Shown here in pieces: positions 28,561 to 37,468 of a stretch of 64,000 bases of DNA (positions are counted from its first letter, which is position 1; each line of letters opens with the position of its first letter). This DNA comes from JBBQYD01 sp942493075 (GTDB lineage Bacteria; Verrucomicrobiota; Verrucomicrobiia; Limisphaerales; UBA8199): contig OW818681.1 of the NCBI GenBank assembly GCA_942493075.1, positions 2,976,001-3,040,000 on the forward strand, written 5' to 3'. Position numbers and translations under genes: made by a program. Under the pieces are notes generated by a model, which saw only the letters and a program-made list of their open reading frames with translations, searched no databases and was not told where the DNA came from.

Positions 28561-29864
28561 TAATAGGTGTCTCGCAAATCGATATCACCCCCGAACCCGG
28601 GGAGGAACTATCCGGTTTCGCGGCGCGGGTGCAGCCCTCAGTCGGTGTGCTGGATCACCTGTTCGCCAAAGCATTGTACTTGCAGAATCAAGGAGTGCGA
28701 CTCCTCTGGCTGCATGCCGATCTGATCGGATTTGACAGTGAAATTGTGAAGGCTTTCCGGAGGTGGGCTGCGGCCAATCTCGGACTGGCCGAAGACCAGA
28801 TCATGCTTTCGGCGACGCACACCCATTCAGGCCCTTGCACGATCCATCTTCAGGAAGCGGGGAGATACGATCCGGTTTACGTCGAGTTTCTCTTGAAGAA
28901 ATTACAAGCCGTCTCCGGGCAGGCGATGGCCTGCCCGGAGGAAGTTGAGGTCGTCTCCGTTGAAGGCCGGCTTGATCTCGCCGTCGATCGGCGCGCCTCG
29001 GCATCGGCACATACCGATCCGCGCGTTACGGCAGCCGGCTTCCGGCGGCTTGATGGAAGCTTCGCGGCGGCACTCATAAATTATGGCGTGCACCCGGTCT
29101 CACTCGGCCCGACCAATCGTTTGATAAGTGGCGACCTGTCGGGCGCGGCCTCATCGAGCCTCTCGCAGCGGTTGGAAGGGAATCCTGTGGTGCTGATGAC
29201 CAATGGTGCGTCGGCGAATCTGAACCCGCCGGCAGAGAACGTGCCTCCCTTGAAGGCGCAGGAATGGGGAAAGTCGATTGCCGATTCCGTAGCGGGCCTT
29301 TTGGGAAGAGCTGAACCGTTGGCAGACCCCGAGTTGCGGGTCTTGCGGCATGTCGTGCCTCTCCCCTTGGATGTTTTTGATGCCGATCGGGTTCAAACAG
29401 TTGTTGAACAAGCATTGCGAAGCCCAATGCCATTGGCCCAGTGGGGGGACAAGTACAAGCGAGTGGTGGAGCATTGGCGTGACAGCGTGTTGACTGAAAT
29501 TCACGCCGGAACGGCCGCGACGCATCGTGAAGCGGAACTGTTCGCAGTGGGCCTGGGACATCTCACCATGGTGGGGATGAACGCAGAGGTATTCTCCGAG
29601 TTTACTGACTGGCTGCGAGCAGCCAGCATCGGGCCTGTGTGTGTGATTGGATACGCGAACGGTGACTTGGGTTATTTACCCACAAGCACAGCATACCTTG
29701 AAGGCGGTTATGAAGTGGAAGTAGCCTACTTCTTTTATGGCGGGTTCCGCCCCAAGGCAGGTGGTCTGGAGTTGCTTTCGAAGGAAGCCATCAAGGTGCT
29801 TGGAATCCTGAAAAACGAACCTGAATGGTCAGTCCGCCAATCGTGCAAAGATACGGCGACATAG
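28557..29864 (+). CDS. Neutral/alkaline ceramidase N-terminal domain-like hydrolase
   Basis: A 435-residue protein matching the N-terminal zinc amidohydrolase domain of neutral/alkaline ceramidases. SATHTHSGPCTIH near residue 82 is the zinc-binding and active-site block, and NYGVHPVSLGP near residue 178 supplies another His. It lacks a signal peptide and lacks the C-terminal Ig-like domain of true ceramidases, so it is probably a cytosolic amidase on a sugar-derived or other amide. Its ATG overlaps the aminotransferase stop (ATGA). The operon context suggests a step in using an N-acylated sugar. The exact reaction is unknown. Confidence 0.75.
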   Translation: MIIGVSQIDITPEPGEELSGFAARVQPSVGVLDHLFAKALYLQNQGVRLLWLHADLIGFDSEIVKAFRRWAAANLGLAEDQIMLSATHTHSGPCTIHLQEAGRYDPVYVEFLLKKLQAVSGQAMACPEEVEVVSVEGRLDLAVDRRASASAHTDPRVTAAGFRRLDGSFAAALINYGVHPVSLGPTNRLISGDLSGAASSSLSQRLEGNPVVLMTNGASANLNPPAENVPPLKAQEWGKSIADSVAGLLGRAEPLADPELRVLRHVVPLPLDVFDADRVQTVVEQALRSPMPLAQWGDKYKRVVEHWRDSVLTEIHAGTAATHREAELFAVGLGHLTMVGMNAEVFSEFTDWLRAASIGPVCVIGYANGDLGYLPTSTAYLEGGYEVEVAYFFYGGFRPKAGGLELLSKEAIKVLGILKNEPEWSVRQSCKDTAT

Positions 29865-30099
29865 AAGTTGAGACGATGCTTAGCGGGACACTCTCACAGC
29901 AATACAGGACGTGACACCAGGCTCGACCACCTTCCGGTTCATGAGTCAAGGCCGGGCTGGGTTGGAAAAGAGTGGCGTGGGAAGGGAGGGCGGACTTACA
30001 TTCGCTGGTATGCAACTCTCCTCACAACCAGAGGCGAATCGTACAGTCAGTCAACGAGACGCGACTCCCGAGTCTCAGAACGCGCCCGCCGCTGGACCG

Positions 30100-31359
30100 A
30101 TGACTTCACGAGAACGGATCGCGATTGCCTGCGCCCATCGAGAACCTGATAAGTTGCCAGTGGATTTCGGGGGCGGATTCCAGACTGGCATCCATGTCAG
30201 TATGGTTTACAAGCTGCGACAAACGCTCGGTCTGGACGCACCCGGAACGCCGATCAAAGTCGTCGAGATATACCAGATGCTTGGAGAGATTGGCGCGGAC
30301 CTCCGCCAGGCGCTTGGTATCGATACCGTAAGCCTGGCCGGCACCGGCACCATGTTTGGTTTTCCTCAAACTAACTTCAAAGAGTGGGAACTGCCAGACG
30401 GCACACCAGTGCTTGTTCCGAACGACTTCAATACCTGTTTCGAATCCAACGGTGATCTTCTTCAGTACCCGGAGGGGGACCGGAGTATCCCGCCAAGCGG
30501 ACGGATGCCAGACGGCGGGCATTTCTTTGATGCAATCATCCGGCAAGAGCCGATGGATGACGCCGCTCTCGATCCAGCGCTAAACACGGAAGAGTTCCAA
30601 CTAGTATCCGACCAGGAATTGGACCATTACAAGCGCTCTGCGGAATGGCTGCATGGTAATACAGATCAGGCGATCTTTTGCACGTTTGGCGGCTTGTCGT
30701 TCGGGGATATCGCCTTGGTCCCGGGAACGTTCATGAAAAGGCCGCGCGGCATTCGTGACATCGCGGAATGGTACATGAGCACTGCCTCACGCCCGGAATA
30801 CACAGAGGCTGTATTTGAACGACAAACCGAGGTGGCGTTGGAGAACTTGCGGCGCCTTCATGCCGTGGTTGGTGAGCGGCCGCTGATCATTCAAACGAAT
30901 GGCACGGATTTCGGAACGCAGAACGGCCCGTTTTGCAGCGTAGCGGCGTTCCGAAGACTCTATTTGCCTTACCAGAAACGGGTTAATGGCTGGATACATC
31001 GGAATACCAAATGGAAGACGTTCATGCATTGTTGCGGTGGAATTGAGCCACTGCTGGACTCTATCATCGAAGCAGAGTTCGATATCTTGAACCCCGTGCA
31101 ATGCTCGGCTAAGGGGATGGACCCTCGTGGTTTAAAAAGGCGCTACGGCCGAGACTTCGTGTTTTGGGGCGGCGGTGTAGATACTCAGAAGACGTTTCCG
31201 TTCGGCACTCCGCAACAGGTTCAGGAGGAGGCACGGGAGCGGATCGATATTCTGGGAGAGGGCGGGGGATTTGTCTTCAGCTCCATTCATAACATCCAGG
31301 CTAACACCCCAATCGAGAACATGTTGGCCATGTTTGAGGTCATCCGACAATACCGATAA
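30100..31359 (+). CDS. Uroporphyrinogen decarboxylase (URO-D) family protein
   Basis: A 419-residue protein if it starts at the ATG of MTSRERIAIACAHREPD, which is how family members normally begin. An upstream GTG (29911) or ATG (30010) would add 63 or 30 unlike residues. The core is a TIM barrel of the URO-D/MtaA/CmuA superfamily: LPVDFGGGFQTG near the start, MHCCGGIEPLL near residue 310, and a C-terminal GGGFVFSSIHNIQANTPIEN. Many such proteins outside heme synthesis are corrinoid-linked methyltransferases or unknown enzymes of sugar clusters. It follows the ceramidase-like gene by about 235 bases and may be the last gene of the operon. Confidence 0.75.
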   Translation: MTSRERIAIACAHREPDKLPVDFGGGFQTGIHVSMVYKLRQTLGLDAPGTPIKVVEIYQMLGEIGADLRQALGIDTVSLAGTGTMFGFPQTNFKEWELPDGTPVLVPNDFNTCFESNGDLLQYPEGDRSIPPSGRMPDGGHFFDAIIRQEPMDDAALDPALNTEEFQLVSDQELDHYKRSAEWLHGNTDQAIFCTFGGLSFGDIALVPGTFMKRPRGIRDIAEWYMSTASRPEYTEAVFERQTEVALENLRRLHAVVGERPLIIQTNGTDFGTQNGPFCSVAAFRRLYLPYQKRVNGWIHRNTKWKTFMHCCGGIEPLLDSIIEAEFDILNPVQCSAKGMDPRGLKRRYGRDFVFWGGGVDTQKTFPFGTPQQVQEEARERIDILGEGGGFVFSSIHNIQANTPIENMLAMFEVIRQYR

Positions 31360-31461
31360 ACTCCTTGGGCTGGCCATTTGAGTGTCACCGAAAAATTTGT
31401 GTTCCGCAGATGACAACCCAGCGTTTTCATTCTATTGTCTCCCGCGAAACCAAAAGCATTT

Positions 31462-32718
31462 ATGCGTGAAGCACAGACTGAAGTTCTTGTTGTGGGGGCT
31501 GGTCCCGTGGGCCTTTTTACCGCCTTGTGCCTGAGCGAGGCCGGAATCGAGGCGCGGGTGATTGATCGTGAGGAGCGGACGGCTGCCCGCAGCTATGCCT
31601 GCGCGTTGCACCCTCAGTCCTTAAGCGCATTGGCCCGGTTAGGCCTGGCGGACACCTTGATCGCGCAAGGGCGAAAGGTGGAGAAGATCGCGTTTTACGA
31701 GGGAACCACGCGGCAGGCTGAGATCAACCTTGCCAAAGCAGGAGGCGACTTCCCGTTTCTGCTCATCCTCCCCCAGGCAAGCTTTGAGCGTGCTTTGGAG
31801 GACGCTTTGACGCAGCGCACCGGGCACCCAGTCAGTTGGCATCATCGTCTGAACGCATTCAACACTGTTGGTGACTCATTGCAGACTGAGATTGAAGAGT
31901 TAGAGGGCACTTCCACCGGATACATCGTGCCTCATTGGGAGACTGTCGTGCGTCGTCGTGCCGAGGTACGTGCCCAGTTCCTGCTTGGGGCAGATGGCCA
32001 CAATTCACTGGTCCGTCAGCGGCTTGGCACCGATTTGGAGCGAGTAGGCGAGCGGCAGTTCTTCGCGGCCTACGAGTTTGAAACAGATCAGGCCGGTTAC
32101 GATGAGGTCCGAGTTGTGCTCGATGAGCAGACGACTAACGTATTGTGGCCTTTACCGGGAAACAAATGCAGGTGGACTTTTCAGCTCATCCGTTCTGAAG
32201 TTGCTGAGATGCCTGAAAAAGAGCGGCGAGCCTTTCGTGTGGCCGAAACCGCTGTGGACGAGAAGATCCGCGATTACGTGGAGGCGGTAGCCCACAAACG
32301 GGCTCCTTGGTTTAATCTTGGGGTTAAAGAGATTACCTGGTGCACGGAGGTGGTTTTTGAGCCCCGCATGGCTCGCGAGTTTGGCCGTAACCGCACATGG
32401 CTGCTTGGCGACGCCGCTCATCAGGCTGGGCCTGTGGGGGTACACAGCATGAACGCTGGTTTTCTCGAAGGCCAAGCAATGGCTGGCGCCCTGCATAAGA
32501 TCGTCCGCGAGAGGGGCTCGCTTTCAGTTTTGGACGTCTGGCACAAGGAACAACAAGCCCGATGGCGCCAACTGATCGGGCTAACGGGTGGTCTGAAACC
32601 GAGGACCGCCGCCTCTGCCTGGGTCAAGAACCGGGCGCCACGGTTGCTATCGTGCCTGCCAGGAACAGAAAAGGCTCTGGTCTCACTGGCTGCCGATCTG
32701 AATCTGGAGCTCGTCTGA
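31462..32718 (+). CDS. FAD-dependent aromatic-ring monooxygenase-like protein
   Basis: A 418-residue flavoprotein of the p-hydroxybenzoate hydroxylase/UbiH type. It has the dinucleotide motif VVGAGPVGLFTALCLSEAG at residues ~8-26, the middle motif LLGADGHNSLVRQRLG near residue 172, and WLLGDAAHQAGPVGVHSMNA near 313 (FAD ribityl binding). The ATG at 31462 is preferred over the TTG at 31435 because the flavin motif follows within ten residues, as usual. The substrate cannot be read from the sequence. It stands alone between the GH84 operon and the DUF1573 operon. Confidence 0.85.
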   Translation: MREAQTEVLVVGAGPVGLFTALCLSEAGIEARVIDREERTAARSYACALHPQSLSALARLGLADTLIAQGRKVEKIAFYEGTTRQAEINLAKAGGDFPFLLILPQASFERALEDALTQRTGHPVSWHHRLNAFNTVGDSLQTEIEELEGTSTGYIVPHWETVVRRRAEVRAQFLLGADGHNSLVRQRLGTDLERVGERQFFAAYEFETDQAGYDEVRVVLDEQTTNVLWPLPGNKCRWTFQLIRSEVAEMPEKERRAFRVAETAVDEKIRDYVEAVAHKRAPWFNLGVKEITWCTEVVFEPRMAREFGRNRTWLLGDAAHQAGPVGVHSMNAGFLEGQAMAGALHKIVRERGSLSVLDVWHKEQQARWRQLIGLTGGLKPRTAASAWVKNRAPRLLSCLPGTEKALVSLAADLNLELV

Positions 32719-32776
32719 CCAGTTTCTGGCCTAGACGGAAGCGTCGTTCAACACTTCCCCTCAGAGGGCGATTTGA

Positions 32777-32782
32777 TATAAT
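32777..32782 (+). promoter_or_regulatory. -10 box just upstream of DUF1573 gene
   Basis: A perfect TATAAT ends 12 bases before the ATG at 32795, so transcription would start only a few bases from the start codon. No good -35 box is placed 16-18 bases upstream. Confidence 0.35.
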
Positions 32783-32794
32783 AGGTCCCATCGT

Positions 32795-33886
32795 ATGAAA
32801 ATGATCCTTGGTTTTGCAGCCGGCTTCACCGGTTTGCTGCTCGGCGGTTTTGGAAGCAGTGTCTTGGCACAGCCCCTTCCAAATGCACCGACGCCTGCCT
32901 CCGCTCCCGTTATCGTTGAGACAAATGCCCCGCAACCGCGTATTCAGTTCGAGAACACGGTCTGGGATTTCGGCAGACTGCCCGCGGGTGAGGTTTTTAA
33001 GCACACCTTCTTCTTCACCAACGTTGGATCATCTGTGTTGGAACTGACCCAGGTGCAGCCCGGATGTGGCTGTACGACGGCTGGTGAATGGACACGACGT
33101 CTTGAGCCCGGGCAAACGGGAAGCATCCCCATGCAGTTCAACAGCGCCAACTTCCAAGGCCCCGTGCTGAAGAACGTGGTGGTACACTCAAACGACAAGA
33201 AGCAACCTAACACCATCCTGCAGATCAAGGGCACCCTCTGGAAGGCCATCGAGGTCGTTCCCCAGTTCGTCATGATCAACGTGATGCCCGATTCTTTGGC
33301 GGCTTCAAATGTCGTGCAGATCATCAACAATGGTGAGGACTATCTCGTTCTCTCAAATCCTGAAAGCAATAATCCGCTCTTTCACGCCAACCTGTTAACC
33401 AACCGGCCTGGCAAGGAGTTTCAGTTGATCATTTCGGCACGTCCTGGTGAGATGACCAACAACATGGCTCAGGGCCAGATTACTATGAAAACGTCCTCGG
33501 CTTCCGTGCCTGTTGTAGCCGTGACCGCCTGGGCCAATGTGCAACCGGCGCTGAATATTGCGCCTCCTCAAGTGGTTTTGCCGGCTGGTCCGTTAAAGAC
33601 TCCTACGATCCCCCAAATCACGGTTCAGAATAACGCAGCATCGCTCATTCAGATTTCCGACTTGGCTGTGGACCTGCCGGGTGTGGGTGTGGAACTGGAG
33701 GAAAAAATCCCCGGGCGAACCTTCATTCTCAGGCTCAGCTTTCCCCAAGAGTTCGTGTTGTCGCAGGGCCAGCGGGGGACCTTGACCGCCAAGACCACGA
33801 GCACTCAGATGCCCAGAATCAAGATCCCGATCGCTCAGATTCAGCCCGCTATAAGCGTCCCGCCCGTTCCGGGCTCAGGCCAGTGA
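32795..33886 (+). CDS. Periplasmic DUF1573 protein
   Basis: A 363-residue exported protein with a signal peptide (ends near GSSVLAQP). Residues ~50-150 are a DUF1573 domain: the hallmark FENTVWDFGRLPAGEVFKH and the Cys-rich QVQPGCGCTTAGEW, then a second, more diverged copy to ~residue 230 and a third beta-rich segment. DUF1573 domains belong to the MSP/ASH-like Ig folds. The protein's stop overlaps the rhodanese gene start (GTGA), so it is the first gene of a three-gene operon. The function is unknown; the CxC motif and partners suggest a sulfur or thiol role. Confidence 0.88.
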   Translation: MKMILGFAAGFTGLLLGGFGSSVLAQPLPNAPTPASAPVIVETNAPQPRIQFENTVWDFGRLPAGEVFKHTFFFTNVGSSVLELTQVQPGCGCTTAGEWTRRLEPGQTGSIPMQFNSANFQGPVLKNVVVHSNDKKQPNTILQIKGTLWKAIEVVPQFVMINVMPDSLAASNVVQIINNGEDYLVLSNPESNNPLFHANLLTNRPGKEFQLIISARPGEMTNNMAQGQITMKTSSASVPVVAVTAWANVQPALNIAPPQVVLPAGPLKTPTIPQITVQNNAASLIQISDLAVDLPGVGVELEEKIPGRTFILRLSFPQEFVLSQGQRGTLTAKTTSTQMPRIKIPIAQIQPAISVPPVPGSGQ

Positions 33887-34488
33887 AGAGTGTCGCATTG
33901 GAAGCGTTCGTCGTAGCGCTTGGAGGGTTTCTCCTGGCGCTTTTGCTGAATGGATTATCCCCTCGCGGCATCCGGTTGACGCGCGATTACTTTCCGTCCA
34001 CCAAGGCTGCGGAGCCTTCCTTATCGGCCACCAACTTACAGGGCATTTCCGCGTCTGGTACTCAGACCACGAACGCACTTGCGTCCAGACTCGCCGCCAA
34101 GGGTTTGCAAGTTGCTGATACAAACCTGGTCCTCAAGTTTTATCAAGACCCCGGCTATGCCGCCGGAGGGATTGTTTTCGTAGATGCACGGAACGATCAG
34201 TCCTACACGGAGGGCCACATTCCCGGGGCATATCAGCTCGATTATTACTACAAGGAAAAGTACCTGCCGACAGTTTTGCCGGTCATCATGACCGCGGAGA
34301 CCATCCTGGTTTATTGTAATGGCGGTGATTGCGAAGACAGTGAACTAACGGCTGCGCTTCTGCAGCAGGCAGGAATTCCACCCGCTCGAATCTTTGTGTA
34401 TGCCGGCGGCTACACTGAATGGGCGTCGGCTGGCTTGCCAGTTGAGTTACAAGCACGCCACAGCGGGCTGCTGAAAGGCAAGCCATGA
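33883..34488 (+). CDS. Membrane-anchored rhodanese-domain protein
   Basis: A 201-residue protein starting at GTG with a four-base overlap with the DUF1573 gene. A single N-terminal membrane anchor (EAFVVALGGFLLALLLNGLS) is followed by a linker and a rhodanese domain at residues ~85-195. Landmarks are VDARNDQSYTEGHIPGA and the active-site loop VYCNGGDCEDSE, whose first Cys is the expected persulfide carrier. The domain would lie on the outside of the membrane. Its stop overlaps the DoxX-like ATG. Sulfane-sulfur transfer is the family role; the acceptor is unknown. Confidence 0.88.
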   Translation: MKSVALEAFVVALGGFLLALLLNGLSPRGIRLTRDYFPSTKAAEPSLSATNLQGISASGTQTTNALASRLAAKGLQVADTNLVLKFYQDPGYAAGGIVFVDARNDQSYTEGHIPGAYQLDYYYKEKYLPTVLPVIMTAETILVYCNGGDCEDSELTAALLQQAGIPPARIFVYAGGYTEWASAGLPVELQARHSGLLKGKP

Positions 34489-34988
34489 CCGAGCAACCCG
34501 CCAAACGAGCCCGCTTCCCGGATCTCCTGTTCACCCTGATTCGCCTGCTTTTAGGAGCCCATTTCATCTGGATGGGCTGGGTAAAGGCTATGGACCCAGT
34601 CTCATTCCTTAAACTGGTTCGGCAGTATGGAATGATCGACAACCCTTACTTGCTCAACACAGTGGCCGCTGCGCTCCCGTGGTTTGAGATCTGTTGCGGT
34701 CTGCTTTTGCTATTGGGAATTGCTCAGCGCGGGACAGCGCTTCTTTTGCTGGGCATGCTGCTGCCTTTCACGGCTTTGGTGCTGAACCGGGCACTTGAGC
34801 TTGCGGCGCTTAAACACGTGCCCTTTTGCGCGATCAGCTTCGATTGCGGTTGTGGGAGTGGGGAGGTTTTTATCTGCCGAAAACTGGCTGAGAACGCCGT
34901 CCTGATTCTTTTCTCGGCCCTGCTCATCACAGGGCGTGGACACCTTTGGAGCCTGCGTCCGCGTCTCAGAATAGTGAATTATGAATAG
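34485..34988 (+). CDS. DoxX/MauE-like membrane protein
   Basis: A 167-residue protein with four hydrophobic helices (residues ~12-30, 55-80, 85-102 and 135-152), overlapping the rhodanese gene by four bases. The motif LLLGAHFIWMGWVKAMDP is typical of the DoxX/MauE superfamily, which assists in thiol/disulfide or sulfur metabolism at the membrane. A FDCGCGSGEVFICRK loop carries three cysteines, suitable for redox exchange. With the DUF1573 and rhodanese genes it forms a compact operon for extracytoplasmic sulfur or thiol chemistry. Confidence 0.85.
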   Translation: MTEQPAKRARFPDLLFTLIRLLLGAHFIWMGWVKAMDPVSFLKLVRQYGMIDNPYLLNTVAAALPWFEICCGLLLLLGIAQRGTALLLLGMLLPFTALVLNRALELAALKHVPFCAISFDCGCGSGEVFICRKLAENAVLILFSALLITGRGHLWSLRPRLRIVNYE

Positions 34989-35067
34989 TGAATAGCGAGC
35001 CACCAAGGAGGCGCGGGCGGCGGGCGGCTGAAGAATTCACTATTCGCCATTCAAAATTCTCAATTCC

Positions 35068-36432
35068 TCAAGCCGGGTTAATCTTTTCACGAGCCACTAC
35101 GCCGCTTAGTGCCAGCAAAGCGATAAGATTGGGTATCGCCATCAGCCCGTTGGCGGCATCTGCGAAATCCCAGACAACCGCGAGCGGCAGCACCGAGCCG
35201 ACCACCACGGCTATGACCCACAAAAAGCGGTAGGGCCGAACGGCGCGCTGGCCAAAGAGATACTCCGCTGCACGTTCACCGTAATAACTCCAGCCAAGGA
35301 TGGTGGAGAAGACAAAGGTGAAAAGACTAATCGTTAGGATCAGTGGCCCGACACTGTGAAGCTCAGCGAAGGCTGCCTGCGTGAGCTGCACCTTTCCCAA
35401 CCCTTCCTTCCAATGGCCGCTGCTGACGACCACCAACCCTGTCAGCGCACAGATCACCACTGTATCCCAGAACGTGCCTGAGGCAGATACAAGGCCCTGG
35501 CGTGCGGGTGTGCTGGTTTGGGCGGCCGCAGCCACAATTGGGGCGCTCCCCAAGCCTGACTCGTTGGAAAACAGCCCACGGGCTATGCCAAAACGCATGG
35601 CTTCCTTGAGGCCAGCACCTATGAAGCCGCCAACAGCGGCTTGCCCCGTGAAAGCCGAACTCACAATGAGCCGAATGGTCTCGGGCATGACGGACGCATT
35701 CTTGATCAGAATAAGGAGGCATCCGAGCACGTAGAAAATAGCCATAAAAGGCACCAGGAACTCGCAAACACGTGCGATCGACTTAATGCCTCCCAGGATC
35801 GTTGCTGCCGTCATCACCGCCATACTGAGCCCAAGAACCCATGCGACCGTGCTCGCATGTTGCGGAGGAAAGAACACCTGGATATTGCCCACGATGCTGT
35901 TGGCTTGGGTCATGCATCCGATCCCGAAGGCCGCGATGCAGGTTAAAACTGCGAACGCTATTCCAAGCCAGCGCTGGCCGAGACCACGCTCCAGGGCATA
36001 CATGGGGCCGCCCGCATAGGTGCCATCCGGCTGCCGCACCCGGTATTTGACCGCTAGAACGGCTTCGCCGTATTTGGTTGCCATACCGAAAACGCCCGTG
36101 AGCCACATCCAAAAGACGGCCCCGGGACCTCCCGCCGCCACCGCACCGGCGACGCCGATGATGTTTCCAGTTCCGATCGTGGCAGCGAGCGCCGTCATCA
36201 GTGCAGCGAACTGGCTTACGTCACCTTCTCCTTCAGGCTTACGTGTAAAGGAAAGCCGGATGCCCTTCAGGATATAGCGCTGCACGAATCCGAAACGCAC
36301 CGTCAGGAACAGGTGGGTCCCGAAAAGCAGGATAATGAGCGGCAGCCCCCAAACGAAGCTGGCGAACCAGGCGGCAGCACCAGCCAAATCGACGGCACCA
36401 AACATGCCGGGCGAGCAGGAATCAATTAACAC
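35068..36432 (-). CDS. Sodium:alanine/glycine symporter (AGCS family)
   Basis: A 454-residue membrane protein with about 11 helices. ALAATIGTGNIIGVAGAVAAGGPGAVFWMWLTGVFGMATKY-type sequence near residues 85-125 is the signature of the AGCS family, as are FSNESGLGSAPIVAAAAQT near residue 290 and a C-terminal WDFADAANGLMAIPNLIALL. Family members take up alanine or glycine with sodium. The likely start is the ATG at 36432; the first ~20 residues are more variable. No glycine riboswitch is recognisable upstream, although such riboswitches often precede this family. Confidence 0.93.
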   Translation of the reverse strand: MLIDSCSPGMFGAVDLAGAAAWFASFVWGLPLIILLFGTHLFLTVRFGFVQRYILKGIRLSFTRKPEGEGDVSQFAALMTALAATIGTGNIIGVAGAVAAGGPGAVFWMWLTGVFGMATKYGEAVLAVKYRVRQPDGTYAGGPMYALERGLGQRWLGIAFAVLTCIAAFGIGCMTQANSIVGNIQVFFPPQHASTVAWVLGLSMAVMTAATILGGIKSIARVCEFLVPFMAIFYVLGCLLILIKNASVMPETIRLIVSSAFTGQAAVGGFIGAGLKEAMRFGIARGLFSNESGLGSAPIVAAAAQTSTPARQGLVSASGTFWDTVVICALTGLVVVSSGHWKEGLGKVQLTQAAFAELHSVGPLILTISLFTFVFSTILGWSYYGERAAEYLFGQRAVRPYRFLWVIAVVVGSVLPLAVVWDFADAANGLMAIPNLIALLALSGVVAREKINPA

Positions 36433-36496
36433 GCCGCAGGATTAGACCAGGCGCCATGCATGGTAAAGCGGGAAATCCGGATTTGAGAATTTTCGG

Positions 36497-36655
36497 CTAC
36501 GCTTTGGCTTCAGAAGGGAACTGAGGAGTCGCAGAAAGAACAGGAGGTGGGTATTTGTTTGTCATAGCTTTCGCTCCGGATACCATTACAATGTTGCCGC
36601 GTGCTATGCCACATAAACCTGCAATAGCCAGCGCGGCCAGCAGAACCACCTGCAA
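36497..36655 (-). CDS. Possible small membrane peptide upstream of the AGCS symporter
   Basis: A 52-codon frame on the minus strand, starting at TTG (or the GTG six bases later) and ending 64 bases before the symporter start. It has one clean hydrophobic helix (VVLLAALAIAGLCGIA) and a short hydrophilic tail rich in Pro (KYPPPVLSATPQFPSEAKA). This looks like a real single-pass peptide, possibly an accessory subunit of the symporter, but the start codon is non-ATG, there is no clear ribosome site and no homologue is known to me. Confidence 0.3.
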   Translation of the reverse strand: MQVVLLAALAIAGLCGIARGNIVMVSGAKAMTNKYPPPVLSATPQFPSEAKA

Positions 36656-36717
36656 CCATGTTCTGTTTGCAAGCCCCTTTTCACATTGACCTACCTCCCA
36701 TACCTCCCACGCAAACT

Positions 36718-37467
36718 ATGAACTCGCTCACCCTACCTGGAGCAGACCAGCTTCCAGAATCCACACGACTGTTGTTAAGCGACTTGGTGGATGCAGCCCG
36801 CAACACCTTTCAGGCAGATCTCAAAAGCATCGTGCTGTTCGGCAGTGGTGCCGAAGGCCGGCTACGTCCTGTTTCTGACCTAAACCTTGTTTTCGTGCTC
36901 CGCCGTTTTGAACGCAGCCGAGTGGATGCATTTCGGGAGCCCTTGCGCGTGGCTCATGTCGCAGCCCGCGCATCGATCATGTTCCTGCTGGAAGGTGAAC
37001 TGTCTGCCGCAACCGAGGCATTCGCAGTCAAATTTGACAATATCATCCGGCGCCACATTGTTCTTTTCGGGGACGATGTATTCGAGAAGTTGGTGGTGCC
37101 GCGGGCTGTCATGAAACAGCACCTTAGCCAGGTGTTAATGAACCTGGCTCTGCGCCTGCGTGAGCGCTATGCCATTACAAGCCTCCGGGAGGAACAGTTG
37201 ACGATTGTGATCGCAGAAGCAGCAGGTCCTCTGCGAGCGGCTGCGGCTGCTTTATGTCAATTGGAGGGGCGTTCTATCCGGTCACCACGAGAAGCACTTG
37301 AGAGCGTTGCTGCGACGGTCCCAGGAGGGCCGTGGGAGGAAATCCTCGAGATGATTCCTCTGGCGCGTCAATCGGGTTCACTGCCCGCAGGCCGCGCCCC
37401 GGAGGTTGTTTTCCAGATCTTGGGACTTTGCGAGGCGATGCGGATTCGAACCGAAGAACTTCCCTGA
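36718..37467 (+). CDS. Nucleotidyltransferase-fold protein with altered acidic motif
   Basis: A 249-residue protein (an ATG at 36658 would add 20 residues). Residues ~37-58 hold the nucleotidyltransferase motif SIVLFGSGAEGRLRPVSDLN; the second catalytic acid of the hG[S]...D-x-D pattern is Asn (D54-x-N56), so transferase activity is doubtful. The rest is helical. It ends two bases before the TIGR04222-like gene, so it is probably co-transcribed with it and with the radical SAM gene. A regulatory or substrate-binding role is possible. Confidence 0.65.
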   Translation: MNSLTLPGADQLPESTRLLLSDLVDAARNTFQADLKSIVLFGSGAEGRLRPVSDLNLVFVLRRFERSRVDAFREPLRVAHVAARASIMFLLEGELSAATEAFAVKFDNIIRRHIVLFGDDVFEKLVVPRAVMKQHLSQVLMNLALRLRERYAITSLREEQLTIVIAEAAGPLRAAAAALCQLEGRSIRSPREALESVAATVPGGPWEEILEMIPLARQSGSLPAGRAPEVVFQILGLCEAMRIRTEELP

Positions 37468-37468
37468 T

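Noticed and set aside
35068..36717. Glycine riboswitch expected upstream of the AGCS symporter
   Set aside because: The minus-strand leader lacks the conserved purine-rich aptamer core of glycine riboswitches.
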